From: Rahnella woolbedingensis
Lineage (GTDB): Bacteria > Pseudomonadota > Gammaproteobacteria > Enterobacterales > Enterobacteriaceae
Reading direction: 5' to 3'
DNA length: 64,000 bases
NCBI RefSeq assembly: GCF_003602095.1
Contig: NZ_RAHH01000017.1
Coordinates: 58,141-122,140, forward strand
A program made the position numbers and the translations under genes. Shown piece by piece: positions 19,899 through 28,117 of the stretch (positions within the stretch are counted from its first letter, which is position 1; every line of letters begins with the position of its first letter). Under the pieces are notes generated by a model. It searched no databases and had not been told where the DNA came from. It was given only the letters and a program-made list of their open reading frames with translations.

Positions 19899-20828
19899 TT
19901 ACTTCCGGTTTTGCAGGTGACGCAAGCTTCCATACAGCGACAACAGGAGTTGATATTCATCGGCATCGAAGAACTGACAGGTGCCGCGGCCGAACTCTTT
20001 CGCCACTTCCACGGCAAATTTCGCCGCCAGCGCGATATCCACTTCATGACTTGCGCCGGTGCCACAGCCCGGCACCACAGATTCCGCCGTAATCGCCACA
20101 CCGACTACCGGTACGCTGGTTGCCGTTGATGGTTGCAGAATGCTGTTCAGGTGATGGACACCGTTGCCGTACGGCGTGATGTCCTGTGTAGTGATCGGGA
20201 AAGTCACCGCCGGTTTGCCGCTGGTCATTTCCATGATGCGCAGCAAATCCTCGGAAACACGCAGGATATAGCCCTCTTTCACCGTCGGTGAAATGGCGTA
20301 TCCCTTGTGATTGATAATGCGGTTCCCTTTGGTGGTATCGACAGACAGAATGGCATCGACGCCCTCCACTACTTCGTTATCGTTCATGGTCACGTCATCA
20401 ATCGGCGAATCCATGAAGTCGACCGGATCGTGCGGTCGGGTTGGCGCATTCGGGCAAATATGTGTGGTAACAATCACATCGCCTTCAAGCACGTCGCCCT
20501 TGCGTTGCATGTCCGCCAGCTTTAGTGCGCTGGTCACCGCGGCTATGGCGCCGTCGGCATCGGATACCAGCCCGATACGCGTCGGACGCGCACCAATCCC
20601 GCCAAGACGACCAATAATTCCGAGCGTTGGCGCAGTGCCGCCGCCGCTCTTACCTTTGCTGCCCGCAATGGTGATGCGGACAAAATCGGTACCGCCCTTC
20701 GGGCCGTCAGCACGGTGGGTGCTGGCGATTATGCCGGGATAACCGGCGAATAAGTCCACAATGTCCTGGCCGCTGACATGTGCACTGTCAATCAGTTCGA
20801 ATACGGTTAATGTCTGTTGCAAACTCAT
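19899..20828 (-). CDS. DUF1177 family protein
   Basis: A 309-residue soluble protein I recognise as DUF1177, a family without assigned function that tends to occur beside OPT transporters and AroM. Visible features: an HICPNAPTRPHDPVDF segment (about residues 124-139) with conserved Cys, two His and Asp that could bind metal, a Gly/Ser/Lys-rich loop SKGKSGGGTAP (about 56-66), and ESVVPGCGTGASHEVD near residue 260. No signal peptide or membrane segment. ATG at 20828 follows GAGG; an in-frame GTG at 20831 is the alternative. It is the third gene of the IclR-OPT-DUF1177-AroM unit. Probably an enzyme; the reaction is unknown. Confidence 0.8.
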   Translation of the reverse strand: MSLQQTLTVFELIDSAHVSGQDIVDLFAGYPGIIASTHRADGPKGGTDFVRITIAGSKGKSGGGTAPTLGIIGRLGGIGARPTRIGLVSDADGAIAAVTSALKLADMQRKGDVLEGDVIVTTHICPNAPTRPHDPVDFMDSPIDDVTMNDNEVVEGVDAILSVDTTKGNRIINHKGYAISPTVKEGYILRVSEDLLRIMEMTSGKPAVTFPITTQDITPYGNGVHHLNSILQPSTATSVPVVGVAITAESVVPGCGTGASHEVDIALAAKFAVEVAKEFGRGTCQFFDADEYQLLLSLYGSLRHLQNRK

Positions 20829-20961
20829 CACAAAATCCTCTTAAAACCCCGCAACCGGCGCATAAGACGCAGTGGCAAAACGGTCGCGGGCGCTGTTCAT
20901 CGCGGAACAGTCGGTGTGTCATGCTGGCTAAAAGTGAGCCCTGGTGTTGGTGCTGTATTCA

Positions 20962-22539
20962 CTACTTTTTGGCGCTGAAAACCGAAGTGAAGAAGCTGTA
21001 AAGTGCGTCACCGGCAATAAAACCTGCTGCCAGCACTTCCATTGGTGTGCGCCCTTTTTCACCCCAGATACGAATAATGATAATGCGCAGCACAATGCCG
21101 CAGACTACCGCCCATCCGGCCATTACGCTGTTGATCAGTAAACCGGTGGCGAGCAGTACGCCGAGCTGGCGTTTCGGTCCGCCAATCAGCTGGATCAATG
21201 CGCCCGGAATGGCCCAGATCAGTAAGCTGTGAGCGATCCCCGGTTGTGCTCCGGCCTGAATGGTTTTGGCATACACGCGCGCCACCGGCGGCACTAAATC
21301 CTGTGCAAAATAGCCGTAATGGGCGTACCAGACCACAGGGATGGCGATAATAAAGGCCAGTAAAGCGGCGAATAACTGGATGCGGCGGCCATAGAGTTCA
21401 GCCTGTAAATCTTTGCCATAACCGCGCAGGATGAAACCGGCTTTCAGGTCAAAGCCCATATCGGCAAACGCCGGACCAGTCGCGGCGGTAAAGCCCGTCA
21501 GCACGCACAGAGCCAGCGGCGGGAAGCCAATCAGAATGCCGACAATCAGCGTAATCAGCGCCACGGCAAAGGCCGGGAACCAGCCGGAGTGCATTGCCGC
21601 AATCCCGACAATCAGTTCATGGAAGAAGGCGGCAAACGCGGCGTAAATCACAAACGCAATCAGCATCCCCACCGACATTTCACTGTAAAGACCACCGGCC
21701 AGCGCCAGCAATGCGGCAATCGCGATATAACCGAAAGCGCCCAGCCCCAGTGCTTTACGCACCTCTTTTGCCGGCTGGGTAAAGGTGGTTTTGGCGTCGC
21801 TACCTTTGGCACGCACCACCTGAATCACCTGCAACAGTGAAACCAGCCCCGCGCCGACCATCATGCCGTGCGGAATATACAGCGCGTTCAGATCTAAACC
21901 GGCAACTGGCTGGGCATAAGCGCGGATAAGCAACCCAATACCGAACATGCTCAGTGCCCAGATATTGCCGATAAACGCCGTACCGAAGGCCGCCATTGGA
22001 ATTTTGAGCATCGCTCCCGCCAGCCCGACCACCACACCGGCCACCAGCAACCACGCCTGACGCCCGCCGTTATCACCGGCTTTTATAGCTTCAGCGGCAG
22101 CAACGCCCGGTGGCCACGCATTACTGGCGGGGAATACTTTGGTATCAAACAGACGGTAAAGCAGATAGGCATCGAGCAACATCGCCACCGCTACGCCGGT
22201 GAACATCGGCATAATCAGTTGCGGCTGCCCCATGACATAAGGAACAGCAATCGGCATCAGCAGACTGTTTGCTGCGCCAAATGTCGCGGAGGAAATCACG
22301 GTTTGCGCCAGATTCTGTGTGTGAACAGAACGGTAGCGCTGAAATGCCTGCATCGGAATGCGCGCCAGTAACATGGCAAACAACGCTCCGATAATCGACG
22401 TGTTAGGCGTAACGCCTAATGTGGTAATCAGCTGAACTCCAATGATTGCGCCCAAAACAGACAGCAGGATCATCACGATGAGAGTGCCAATATCCTTTAG
22501 CGGATTTTCCTTATTATTTTTAGCAGGTTGATCTGACAT
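20962..22539 (-). CDS. OPT/YSL family oligopeptide-type transporter
   Basis: A 525-residue inner-membrane protein with about 14 hydrophobic segments, of the OPT superfamily, which moves peptides, modified amino acids or metal chelates with protons. It has the family-type element NAWPPGVAAAEAI near residue 140 and a cluster of Gly/Pro in GFPPLALCVLTGFTAATGPAFADMG (given here by key residues around 345-370). Strong ribosome binding site AGGGG 6 nt before ATG. It follows the IclR gene by 70 bp and precedes DUF1177 by about 130 bp. The substrate is unknown; context points to a small amino-acid-like or peptide nutrient. Confidence 0.87.
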   Translation of the reverse strand: MSDQPAKNNKENPLKDIGTLIVMILLSVLGAIIGVQLITTLGVTPNTSIIGALFAMLLARIPMQAFQRYRSVHTQNLAQTVISSATFGAANSLLMPIAVPYVMGQPQLIMPMFTGVAVAMLLDAYLLYRLFDTKVFPASNAWPPGVAAAEAIKAGDNGGRQAWLLVAGVVVGLAGAMLKIPMAAFGTAFIGNIWALSMFGIGLLIRAYAQPVAGLDLNALYIPHGMMVGAGLVSLLQVIQVVRAKGSDAKTTFTQPAKEVRKALGLGAFGYIAIAALLALAGGLYSEMSVGMLIAFVIYAAFAAFFHELIVGIAAMHSGWFPAFAVALITLIVGILIGFPPLALCVLTGFTAATGPAFADMGFDLKAGFILRGYGKDLQAELYGRRIQLFAALLAFIIAIPVVWYAHYGYFAQDLVPPVARVYAKTIQAGAQPGIAHSLLIWAIPGALIQLIGGPKRQLGVLLATGLLINSVMAGWAVVCGIVLRIIIIRIWGEKGRTPMEVLAAGFIAGDALYSFFTSVFSAKK

Positions 22540-22609
22540 AAGGCCCCTGGTGTTGGCAAATATGAAAACAGCGATTTTGCGGGTCCGTTATTAGTCATTA
22601 CCTCTCCGG

Positions 22610-23389
22610 TTAATTACCGGCAGGTAAATGCCAATACTCATCACCCAATTTTTCGGCAAGTTGCCGGGTTACAGCAATCAGTCCGTCCCGGATCCCTTCC
22701 GGAATTTCTTTTCCCTGTGCGGGGGATGGGAAAGATAAACACAGCCCCACGATCTCATTGCGATGCTTATTAAAGATGCTGGTGGCTAAGGTACTTATTC
22801 CCAGCAACGTTTCGTTATTGGCAAATGACACCCCCGTAAGGCGAACTTCTGCCAGTCGGGATAACAAAACAGTCAGGCTTTCCGGCGCATTCGCCGACTG
22901 CGCATGGTACTTACCGCTGAAACGCTGGCGGACTTCATCATCGGTATAGCGTGACAAAATGGCCCGACCAATGGCCGTTTCATGCGCAGGCAACAGGCTT
23001 CCCGCAGGAGTGACCACTTGCAAATAGGTTCTGCCGGGGAACATGCGCATCACCATAATATCCCGCCCTTCGAGCATCGAGATGTACCCGGTGCATTGCG
23101 TTAGCTGGCTGAGTTGCGTCATATAGGGCGACGCTAAATCTACCAGTGGCGCCGATAAATAATGGCTTGAGACGGCCAGTAATAGCTTTCCAATCTGATA
23201 AAGACGACTGTCCGGGTCACGTTCCAGCATCCCTTGCGTTTCCATGGTCATAAGCAAACGCGAAACCGTGCTTTTCGGTAATTTTAAATTTTCGACAACA
23301 TCACTGAATGACAAACCGGGATGTCCCTGACGGATTTCCTGTTTTGAAAATAACTTCAGCACGGCGGCCGCATTTTCTAATGTCGTCAT
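22610..23389 (-). CDS. IclR-family transcriptional regulator
   Basis: A 259-residue regulator: N-terminal winged helix-turn-helix (about 1-65; LPKSTVSRLLMTMETQGML is the recognition region) and a C-terminal effector domain with the usual GRDIMVMR, LLPAHETAIGRAIL and FPSPA stretches. The start at 23389 gives the usual family length; a longer frame from 23467 is unlikely. It is the first gene of the OPT-DUF1177-AroM unit and has two overlapping inverted repeats immediately upstream, suggesting that it controls itself and the operon according to the transported compound. Confidence 0.88.
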   Translation of the reverse strand: MTTLENAAAVLKLFSKQEIRQGHPGLSFSDVVENLKLPKSTVSRLLMTMETQGMLERDPDSRLYQIGKLLLAVSSHYLSAPLVDLASPYMTQLSQLTQCTGYISMLEGRDIMVMRMFPGRTYLQVVTPAGSLLPAHETAIGRAILSRYTDDEVRQRFSGKYHAQSANAPESLTVLLSRLAEVRLTGVSFANNETLLGISTLATSIFNKHRNEIVGLCLSFPSPAQGKEIPEGIRDGLIAVTRQLAEKLGDEYWHLPAGN

Positions 23390-23398
23390 AAGGAGAAA

Positions 23399-23423
23399 GT
23401 TCCGATATATGGAACAAGGTTCC
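23399..23423 (-). promoter_or_regulatory. Overlapping inverted repeats, likely IclR-type operator
   Basis: GTTCC-N7-GGAAC (23399-23415) shares its right arm with GGAAC-N3-GTTCC (23411-23423). Symmetric GGAAC/GTTCC arms just 10 bp upstream of an IclR gene are typical of autoregulatory sites in this family. Confidence 0.6.
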
Positions 23424-23608
23424 TGTTTAGATAAATAAAAACTAAGGCTGATACGTGTCAGCGTCAAGCCGTTTATTTTTCACGCAGAATGAGACAGACA
23501 AATGAATATGCTTAAAGAAATTCCTAAAGCCATTTAATTCACAGAAAGAGAGATTGAATGCCGAGTAATGATGAGGTGACGCGCGTAAAACTCAGCAGAT
23601 AATTTTGA

Positions 23609-23752
23609 TTAAATATTGCGCAAAATATAGAGCGCGATCGAGGCTTCAACAAGAATGAACGTGACTGACCAGATAGCAGGCATCGCTTTCGCGTGCTGGC
23701 TGAAGAAGTGTCTCAGGGATTTCATCATGGGTTCCGTTGCAGAAGTAGACAT
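23609..23752 (-). CDS. Small membrane protein, 47 residues, unknown
   Basis: ORF starting MSTSATEPMMKSLRHFF and ending in a hydrophobic stretch from about W28 to I43 (WSVTFILVEASIALYI) followed by LRNI: a short basic N-terminal part and one membrane segment. It lies between aroL and the IclR gene on the same strand. The ribosome binding site is poor for the first ATG; the ATG-ATG pair at residues 9-10 has GGAA close by and could be the real start. I do not recognise the family. It could be a chance frame, though the segment is well formed for a single-pass protein. Confidence 0.45.
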   Translation of the reverse strand: MSTSATEPMMKSLRHFFSQHAKAMPAIWSVTFILVEASIALYILRNI

Positions 23753-23880
23753 AAAAGTAATAACCTGAGTGATTACTTTACGCCTGCAAATTCATCGGCA
23801 CAACACTTAAGCCCCGGGACATCGATCACAAAAATGGCCCGTTTAATTTACAGTTATCAGGGCGCGGGATTGTAAGACAT

Positions 23881-23906
23881 AAAAAACGAGCCACCGGGGG
23901 CTCGTA
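23881..23906 (-). terminator. Terminator of aroL
   Basis: Minus strand ACGAGCC-loop-GGCTCGT followed by six T, 22 bp past the aroL stop. Confidence 0.9.
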
Positions 23907-23928
23907 ATCATTATTGCAGTCGGGTGAT

Positions 23929-24453
23929 TTAGCGCGCGACCGGCAATGCCAGCGTATCGAGAATGGCATTCACCACGCCTGCGGGATCCAACGTACCGTC
24001 AACCACATGATGAGCAGCCTGCTGATATAGAGCTTCGCGCTCATTCAGCACTTCCTTCATTTCTTCGGTAATGGGTTTACCGGTCAGGGTAGGTCGCTGA
24101 TCTTCCAGCGGAGAATCTTCCAGACGATTGGCCAGCGTCGAGGCTGGCGAACGCAGATAAATAACCGTACCGGCATCACGCATGAAATCGCGGTTTTCCT
24201 GCGCCAGGACCACACCGCCACCGGTCGCGATCACCGTGAAGGGGGCGCAAATCGCTTTCAGCGTCTCAGTTTCGCGGCGGCGGAAACCTTCCCAGCCTTC
24301 ACGTTCAACGATATCCGCCACGCTCATCCCGGATGTGCTCAGCAATGTCAGATCGGTATCAACAAATTTATAGCCCAGTGCTTTCGCCAGAGCGCTGCCG
24401 ACTGTCGTTTTACCCGCACCGCGCGCGCCTACCATGAAAATGGGTTGTGTCAT
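23929..24453 (-). CDS. aroL: Shikimate kinase II AroL
   Basis: Cytosolic kinase of the common aromatic pathway: shikimate + ATP to shikimate 3-phosphate. The 174-residue protein has the P-loop GARGAGKTT (8-16), the substrate residues in FVDTDLTL (D32, D34 region) and FRRRETE, and the GGG of TGGGVVL. Same length as E. coli AroL. A TrpR-type operator lies about 105 bp upstream. Downstream is its own terminator, so the E. coli arrangement of aroL in one unit with aroM is not kept. Confidence 0.95.
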   Translation of the reverse strand: MTQPIFMVGARGAGKTTVGSALAKALGYKFVDTDLTLLSTSGMSVADIVEREGWEGFRRRETETLKAICAPFTVIATGGGVVLAQENRDFMRDAGTVIYLRSPASTLANRLEDSPLEDQRPTLTGKPITEEMKEVLNEREALYQQAAHHVVDGTLDPAGVVNAILDTLALPVAR

Positions 24454-24558
24454 TACCGCTATCCTTTATTTCCCGGGAGCCGTTAGCCCGCCTGATGAAA
24501 ATCCATCATCAATATGAAGTTGAACGTTAAAAAGTGGTCATTGTACTGGCCTGGCGCT

Positions 24559-24576
24559 GTACTCGCTAAATAGTAC
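24559..24576 (-). promoter_or_regulatory. TrpR operator upstream of aroL
   Basis: GTACTCGCTAAATAGTAC matches the idealised Trp operator GTACTAGTTAACTAGTAC at 15 of 18 positions, with both GTACT/AGTAC arms intact. E. coli aroL is known to be repressed by TrpR and TyrR; I found no convincing TyrR box nearby. Confidence 0.75.
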
Positions 24577-24578
24577 AA

Positions 24579-24624
24579 CAAAAAAGCCTCACTGGCAGAT
24601 TTTTATCATCTGCCGGTGAAGCTT
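24579..24624 (-). terminator. Terminator of the 24728 methyltransferase gene
   Basis: A 17-bp stem with two G-U pairs (24584-24600 with 24608-24624), followed on the minus strand by six T. It lies between the methyltransferase stop and the aroL promoter. Confidence 0.85.
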
Positions 24625-24727
24625 CTGTAGCGTTTTATTTACGCTATAGCGTTCATCATACTGAAAAATCCTTGTCGCGCAAAGGCCTGCGGGCAGCTTT
24701 GCGATCCAGCTTCCATAAGTTGCTGTA

Positions 24728-25306
24728 TCAGCGAGGTTTACAGATATACACCAGCGCCGGTGGAAAATTCTTTACCACGCGGATTTTTTTCCAGGTGAAA
24801 TAGCGTGACAGCAGTTTCTCCGAGAGGTGGCTATATTGGAACAGGACAAGCACCCCGTCCTTTTCTTTCAGCTGCTGGCGGGTGGCCTGCAAAATCCGGA
24901 TGCTGGTGCGCACCGGCATTGACAGCAGCGGCAGACAGGAAAACACCGCGTCATACTGAGTGCTCATATGCTCTGCAGAATGCGCCATCACCTGTAGACG
25001 GGGGTCGTCCATCTGGTTCAGCTTGCGGACAAACGCAGGCTGTATTTCAAATGCCTCGAGTTTTGCATCCGCACGCATCCGGCTGAGAATCCGGCGGGTC
25101 AGCACGCCGTCGGCCGCGCCCAGTTCAGCAATCTCCAGCGACGTAGCCCAGTCAATCTGGCTGAGCATCGCGTGGCACAACCACGGGGATGACGGCATCA
25201 GCGTCCCCATCGTCCTGGGTGAACTAATAAAATTTTGTAAATAGAAAAATTGATTCTGAATCGAAATACCTGTGTTCTTAATTGTCATTCTTGCGGCATT
25301 CAGCAT
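24728..25306 (-). CDS. Class I SAM-dependent methyltransferase (phospholipid methyltransferase-like)
   Basis: A 192-residue protein with a Rossmann-type SAM motif, IAELGAADGVLTRRIL (about residues 58-73), after an N-terminal FISSPRTMGTLMPSSPWLC stretch that is typical of PmtA-like or rRNA-dimethylase-like small methyltransferases. No signal peptide. It ends PPALVYICKPR, as in that group. A phospholipid or other small-molecule substrate is a family-based guess. It is monocistronic, with its own terminator. Confidence 0.7.
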   Translation of the reverse strand: MLNAARMTIKNTGISIQNQFFYLQNFISSPRTMGTLMPSSPWLCHAMLSQIDWATSLEIAELGAADGVLTRRILSRMRADAKLEAFEIQPAFVRKLNQMDDPRLQVMAHSAEHMSTQYDAVFSCLPLLSMPVRTSIRILQATRQQLKEKDGVLVLFQYSHLSEKLLSRYFTWKKIRVVKNFPPALVYICKPR

Positions 25307-25451
25307 ATTAACTTCCTCCTGAGGACATAGACCCTTATATACCGCAAAAATTCTTAAGAAATGATTAATAAAGGAAATAATCGTCAGAAAGAAGAAGATA
25401 AATTAAAACACATGGGATGATTCTCAAAAGAGCCCCAGAATGAAGAAAATA

Positions 25452-25481
25452 AAAAGGCCAATGTCAGGTGACATTGGCCTT
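25452..25481 (-). terminator. Terminator of the DUF1471 gene
   Basis: Stem AAGGCCAATGTCA / TGACATTGGCCTT, followed on the minus strand by a T-rich run (TTTTATTTTC), about 60 bp past the stop. Confidence 0.8.
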
Positions 25482-25542
25482 CTCGCTACAGGAAAATACT
25501 TAATTAGATTTTATAAAAAAGGTTTTATATAAAATCTGAATT

Positions 25543-25827
25543 TTATTTATACAGTTCAACACTTGCACGGTTCAGGCTGGAGTCGCCCGGAGTACCCTGA
25601 CCGATCACACGGTAGTGGGTCGCGCCTTTATCGTTCGCTACCTGGTTCAGTTGGTCACGCATGCTGCCCGGGACGGTATTAGGTGCGCTGACTGAAACAA
25701 CACCCAGTGACTGATAATTACCGCTTTGCGCCTGCATTTCTGAAATTGGCGTAGCAGCAAGAGCAGAGAATGAAGCAACGGTAATAGCAATAGCTGTAAT
25801 TGCAGGTAAGAGTTTCATAATACGCAC
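25543..25827 (-). CDS. DUF1471 (YdgH/BhsA/McbA-like) periplasmic peptide
   Basis: A 94-residue secreted peptide: signal peptide to ALA near residue 24, then one DUF1471 domain (GVVSVSA, then residues resembling DQLNQVANDKGATHYRV, ending ASVELYK). Enterobacteria carry many such small proteins, linked to stress, biofilm and envelope responses, with no known enzymatic activity. AAGGTG precedes the ATG. Which named paralogue it equals is not clear. Confidence 0.85.
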   Translation of the reverse strand: MRIMKLLPAITAIAITVASFSALAATPISEMQAQSGNYQSLGVVSVSAPNTVPGSMRDQLNQVANDKGATHYRVIGQGTPGDSSLNRASVELYK

Positions 25828-26203
25828 CTTTCTTTGTTAGTTTCGTTAATTAATGGAGCGGAAGTCATCCGTTGAATTAATTATCGGCGAATCAATGAAA
25901 GCGGACGTAATCGAACGTAAAGAAGTTTAACCTTTGTGGTAAAAATAAGGAGAGAGTGAAAGCAAATATTTCTGTGAGCGTAACTGGTGGAAAAACGAGG
26001 ATATTTAATGGAGAAAGTATGGAGAGAATTCAAAGTTATTCAAGAACGGGACAACATTCGCACAAATCGACGCCGCTATGCAATCGCTGATATGATTATT
26101 TTTTATGAATTTTCTGTTGCTGTGATCTCCTGCAAGTTCATGGCACAGAGTTCGGGTTCCGCGTGTGCGGAAAACCTTTGCACAATGATGAAAGGGAGTG
26201 TTT
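25828..26203. other. Non-coding divergent interval
   Basis: Holds the promoters of the DUF1471 gene (left) and yedI (right). A frame starting at 25987 or 26008 runs to 26238 but has no family resemblance and overlaps the yedI start. Nothing else is recognised. Confidence 0.5.
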
Positions 26204-27121
26204 ATGGCGGGTGGCAGCCTTCTGGCTTTAATCGATGATATAGCATCGATTCTTGATGACGTTGCGGCGATGAGTAAAGTCGCCGCTAAAAAGACAGCCA
26301 GCGTATTGGGCGACGATCTGGCGCTGAATGCTCAGCAGGTGACCGGGGTGAAAGCCGATCGTGAATTGCCGATTGTCTGGGCGGTCGCCAAAGGCTCAAT
26401 GATTAACAAAGCAATTCTGGTGCCGCTGGCGTTACTGATCAGCGCCTTTATCCCCTGGGCTATCACGCCTTTACTGATGATTGGCGGTGCTTACCTGTGT
26501 TATGAAGGCTTCGAAAAAGTCGCTCACAAATTCATGCCCGGTGAGCATCACGAAGAAGAAAAACCAGCAGCGGCTGAAGTAAAAAATGAAGCCGATGCTA
26601 AAAAACAGGAAAAAGAGAAGGTCAAAGGTGCCGTTCGTACTGACTTTATTCTTTCTGCTGAAATCATCGTGATCTCACTGGGAATTGTGTCATCCGCACC
26701 TTTCCTCAATCAGGTTACCGTGATGGTACTGATTGCTGTAGCGATGACCATTGGCGTTTACGGGCTGGTCGGGGCGATTGTCAAAATTGACGACGCCGGT
26801 TTGTACCTGAGCAAGCTGAACGGCGAAAGCGGCATGATGAACGCCGTCCGCGCCTTTGGTCGCGGCATCGTGAATCTCGCGCCGTGGCTGATGAAGATAC
26901 TGTCGGTGGTCGGCACCATCGCCATGTTCCTGGTCGGTGGCAGCATTATCAGCCACGGTTTACCGTTCATGCACAGCCTGATTGAACCGCTGACACACGG
27001 GCATGAAAGCTGGGTGAATACGCTGATTACCGGCGCCACCGATTTGGTTATCGGTCTGGTGGTCGGTGCCGCCGTACTGGCGCTGGTGATGATTGGGAAA
27101 AAGATGTTCGGGAAGAAATAA
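26204..27121 (+). CDS. yedI: DUF808 inner-membrane protein YedI
   Basis: A 305-residue membrane protein (same length as E. coli YedI) with about eight hydrophobic segments; function unknown. The N-terminus MAGGSLLALIDDIASILDD and KKTASVLGDDLALNAQQVTG are hallmarks. A charged, Lys/Glu-rich stretch at about 120-145 separates two membrane halves. ATG 26204 is preceded by AGGGAG; the GTG at 26198 is less likely. Single gene, followed by a hairpin without T run. Confidence 0.9.
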   Translation: MAGGSLLALIDDIASILDDVAAMSKVAAKKTASVLGDDLALNAQQVTGVKADRELPIVWAVAKGSMINKAILVPLALLISAFIPWAITPLLMIGGAYLCYEGFEKVAHKFMPGEHHEEEKPAAAEVKNEADAKKQEKEKVKGAVRTDFILSAEIIVISLGIVSSAPFLNQVTVMVLIAVAMTIGVYGLVGAIVKIDDAGLYLSKLNGESGMMNAVRAFGRGIVNLAPWLMKILSVVGTIAMFLVGGSIISHGLPFMHSLIEPLTHGHESWVNTLITGATDLVIGLVVGAAVLALVMIGKKMFGKK

Positions 27122-27135
27122 CAGAAAACTGTCTT

Positions 27136-27162
27136 CGCGCCCTCTGGTCAAGGGAGGGCGCG
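27136..27162 (+). terminator. Hairpin after yedI
   Basis: Perfect 9-bp GC-rich stem CGCGCCCTC / GAGGGCGCG with a 9-nt loop, 15 bp after yedI and 17 bp before the convergent methyltransferase stop. No T run, so it is only a possible terminator. Confidence 0.45.
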
Positions 27163-27178
27163 ACCACACTGCTATTCT

Positions 27179-27949
27179 TTAGTTTTTCGATGCCACCAGC
27201 ATCATAATATCGCTGGTAAATGAGCCGTCGGGCTGAATTTCAAAATGTTTGACCACATCCTCAGACATCACTTTTTGCAGTTCGCGGATAGCGACAGCGA
27301 AATGTTCCGGTGTCCGCATACGTGCTATCCAGCTGGTGAATTCCAGCGGCAGGCGGTCGGTGGTGACTTCGCGGGAAATCAGGCCTGCTTCTGAAGCCAT
27401 ATTCAGCCATTCGCCCGGAGAATAATTGCGGACATGAGAGGTGTCGCGCAGTACTTCAATCGTTTGCAGATAAATATCCAGCAGCGGATGCCCCGGTGAT
27501 ACCACATCCATCATAATAAATTTACCGCCCGGCTTCAGCACACGCGCCACTTCGCGCAGCGCCTGCCCGACATCATGCCAGTGATGTGCAGAATAGCGGC
27601 TGATAATGATATCCGCGCTGCGGTCGTCAAACGGCAGTGACTCTGCAACGCCCTGCTGTACCGTAATGTTGTTCAGATCTTTATCTTTTGCCGCCTGCGC
27701 CACCACTTCCAGCATCTGCGCCGACAAATCGTAGGCAATCACATTTTTGACCACTCCGGCCGCAACAAAGCTGGCGTGTCCCGCACCACATCCCAGATCA
27801 ATCACCCGCGCATCCGGAAAAGGTGCCAGCAGCGTCGCCAGACGTTGCAGATCCGCGCCCTGTGAGTGAACGGCGCTGGTCAGATAATCTTTTGCCTGTG
27901 AACCAAACTGCTTATCAACGGCCTGTGTATGGGTGTTTTTCGTGTTCAT
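27179..27949 (-). CDS. Class I SAM-dependent methyltransferase (YafE/UbiE-like)
   Basis: A 256-residue soluble methyltransferase: SAM motif I VIDLGCGAGHASF (about 49-61), acidic end of strand 2 in IAYDLSAQML, motif II region SADIIISRYSAHHWHD and post-II LREVARVLKPGGKF. Similar to E. coli YafE, whose substrate is unknown. The start at 27949 has GGAG 5 nt upstream; the tandem ATG just before is too close, and a frame from 28048 is unsupported. Divergent from an XRE regulator across a 168-bp interval that carries repeated palindromes. Confidence 0.82.
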   Translation of the reverse strand: MNTKNTHTQAVDKQFGSQAKDYLTSAVHSQGADLQRLATLLAPFPDARVIDLGCGAGHASFVAAGVVKNVIAYDLSAQMLEVVAQAAKDKDLNNITVQQGVAESLPFDDRSADIIISRYSAHHWHDVGQALREVARVLKPGGKFIMMDVVSPGHPLLDIYLQTIEVLRDTSHVRNYSPGEWLNMASEAGLISREVTTDRLPLEFTSWIARMRTPEHFAVAIRELQKVMSEDVVKHFEIQPDGSFTSDIMMLVASKN

Positions 27950-28026
27950 CATTGCTCCTGTCTGTCTTGTTTTTGTAATGAGAAAGCGGGTTTCAATTGA
28001 CCTCAAAATCACTATAGGCATTGTTT

Positions 28027-28061
28027 TATACGGGTACAATATGAGCATTTATACTGGTATA
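28027..28061. promoter_or_regulatory. Repeated TATAC/GTATA operator-like sites
   Basis: Two related sites, TATACGGGTACA (28027-28038) and TATACTGGTATA (28050-28061), 23 bp apart, about two helical turns. The second is a perfect 5-bp inverted repeat. A direct repeat (CCTGTTTAA twice, near 28070-28092) follows. Likely binding sites for the adjacent XRE regulator. Confidence 0.5.
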
Positions 28062-28117
28062 AGTTACTCCCTGTTTAAACACTTCCTGTTTAAGAAGCAT
28101 CTGTCTAAGAGGACGTC

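Noticed and set aside
24477..24545. TyrR box upstream of aroL
   Set aside because: No TGTAAA-N6-TTTACA match with acceptable arms could be found, although E. coli aroL has them.
25987..26238. 83-aa frame before yedI
   Set aside because: Overlaps the yedI start and has no recognisable features; the AGGGAG site belongs to yedI. Could be revisited with expression data.
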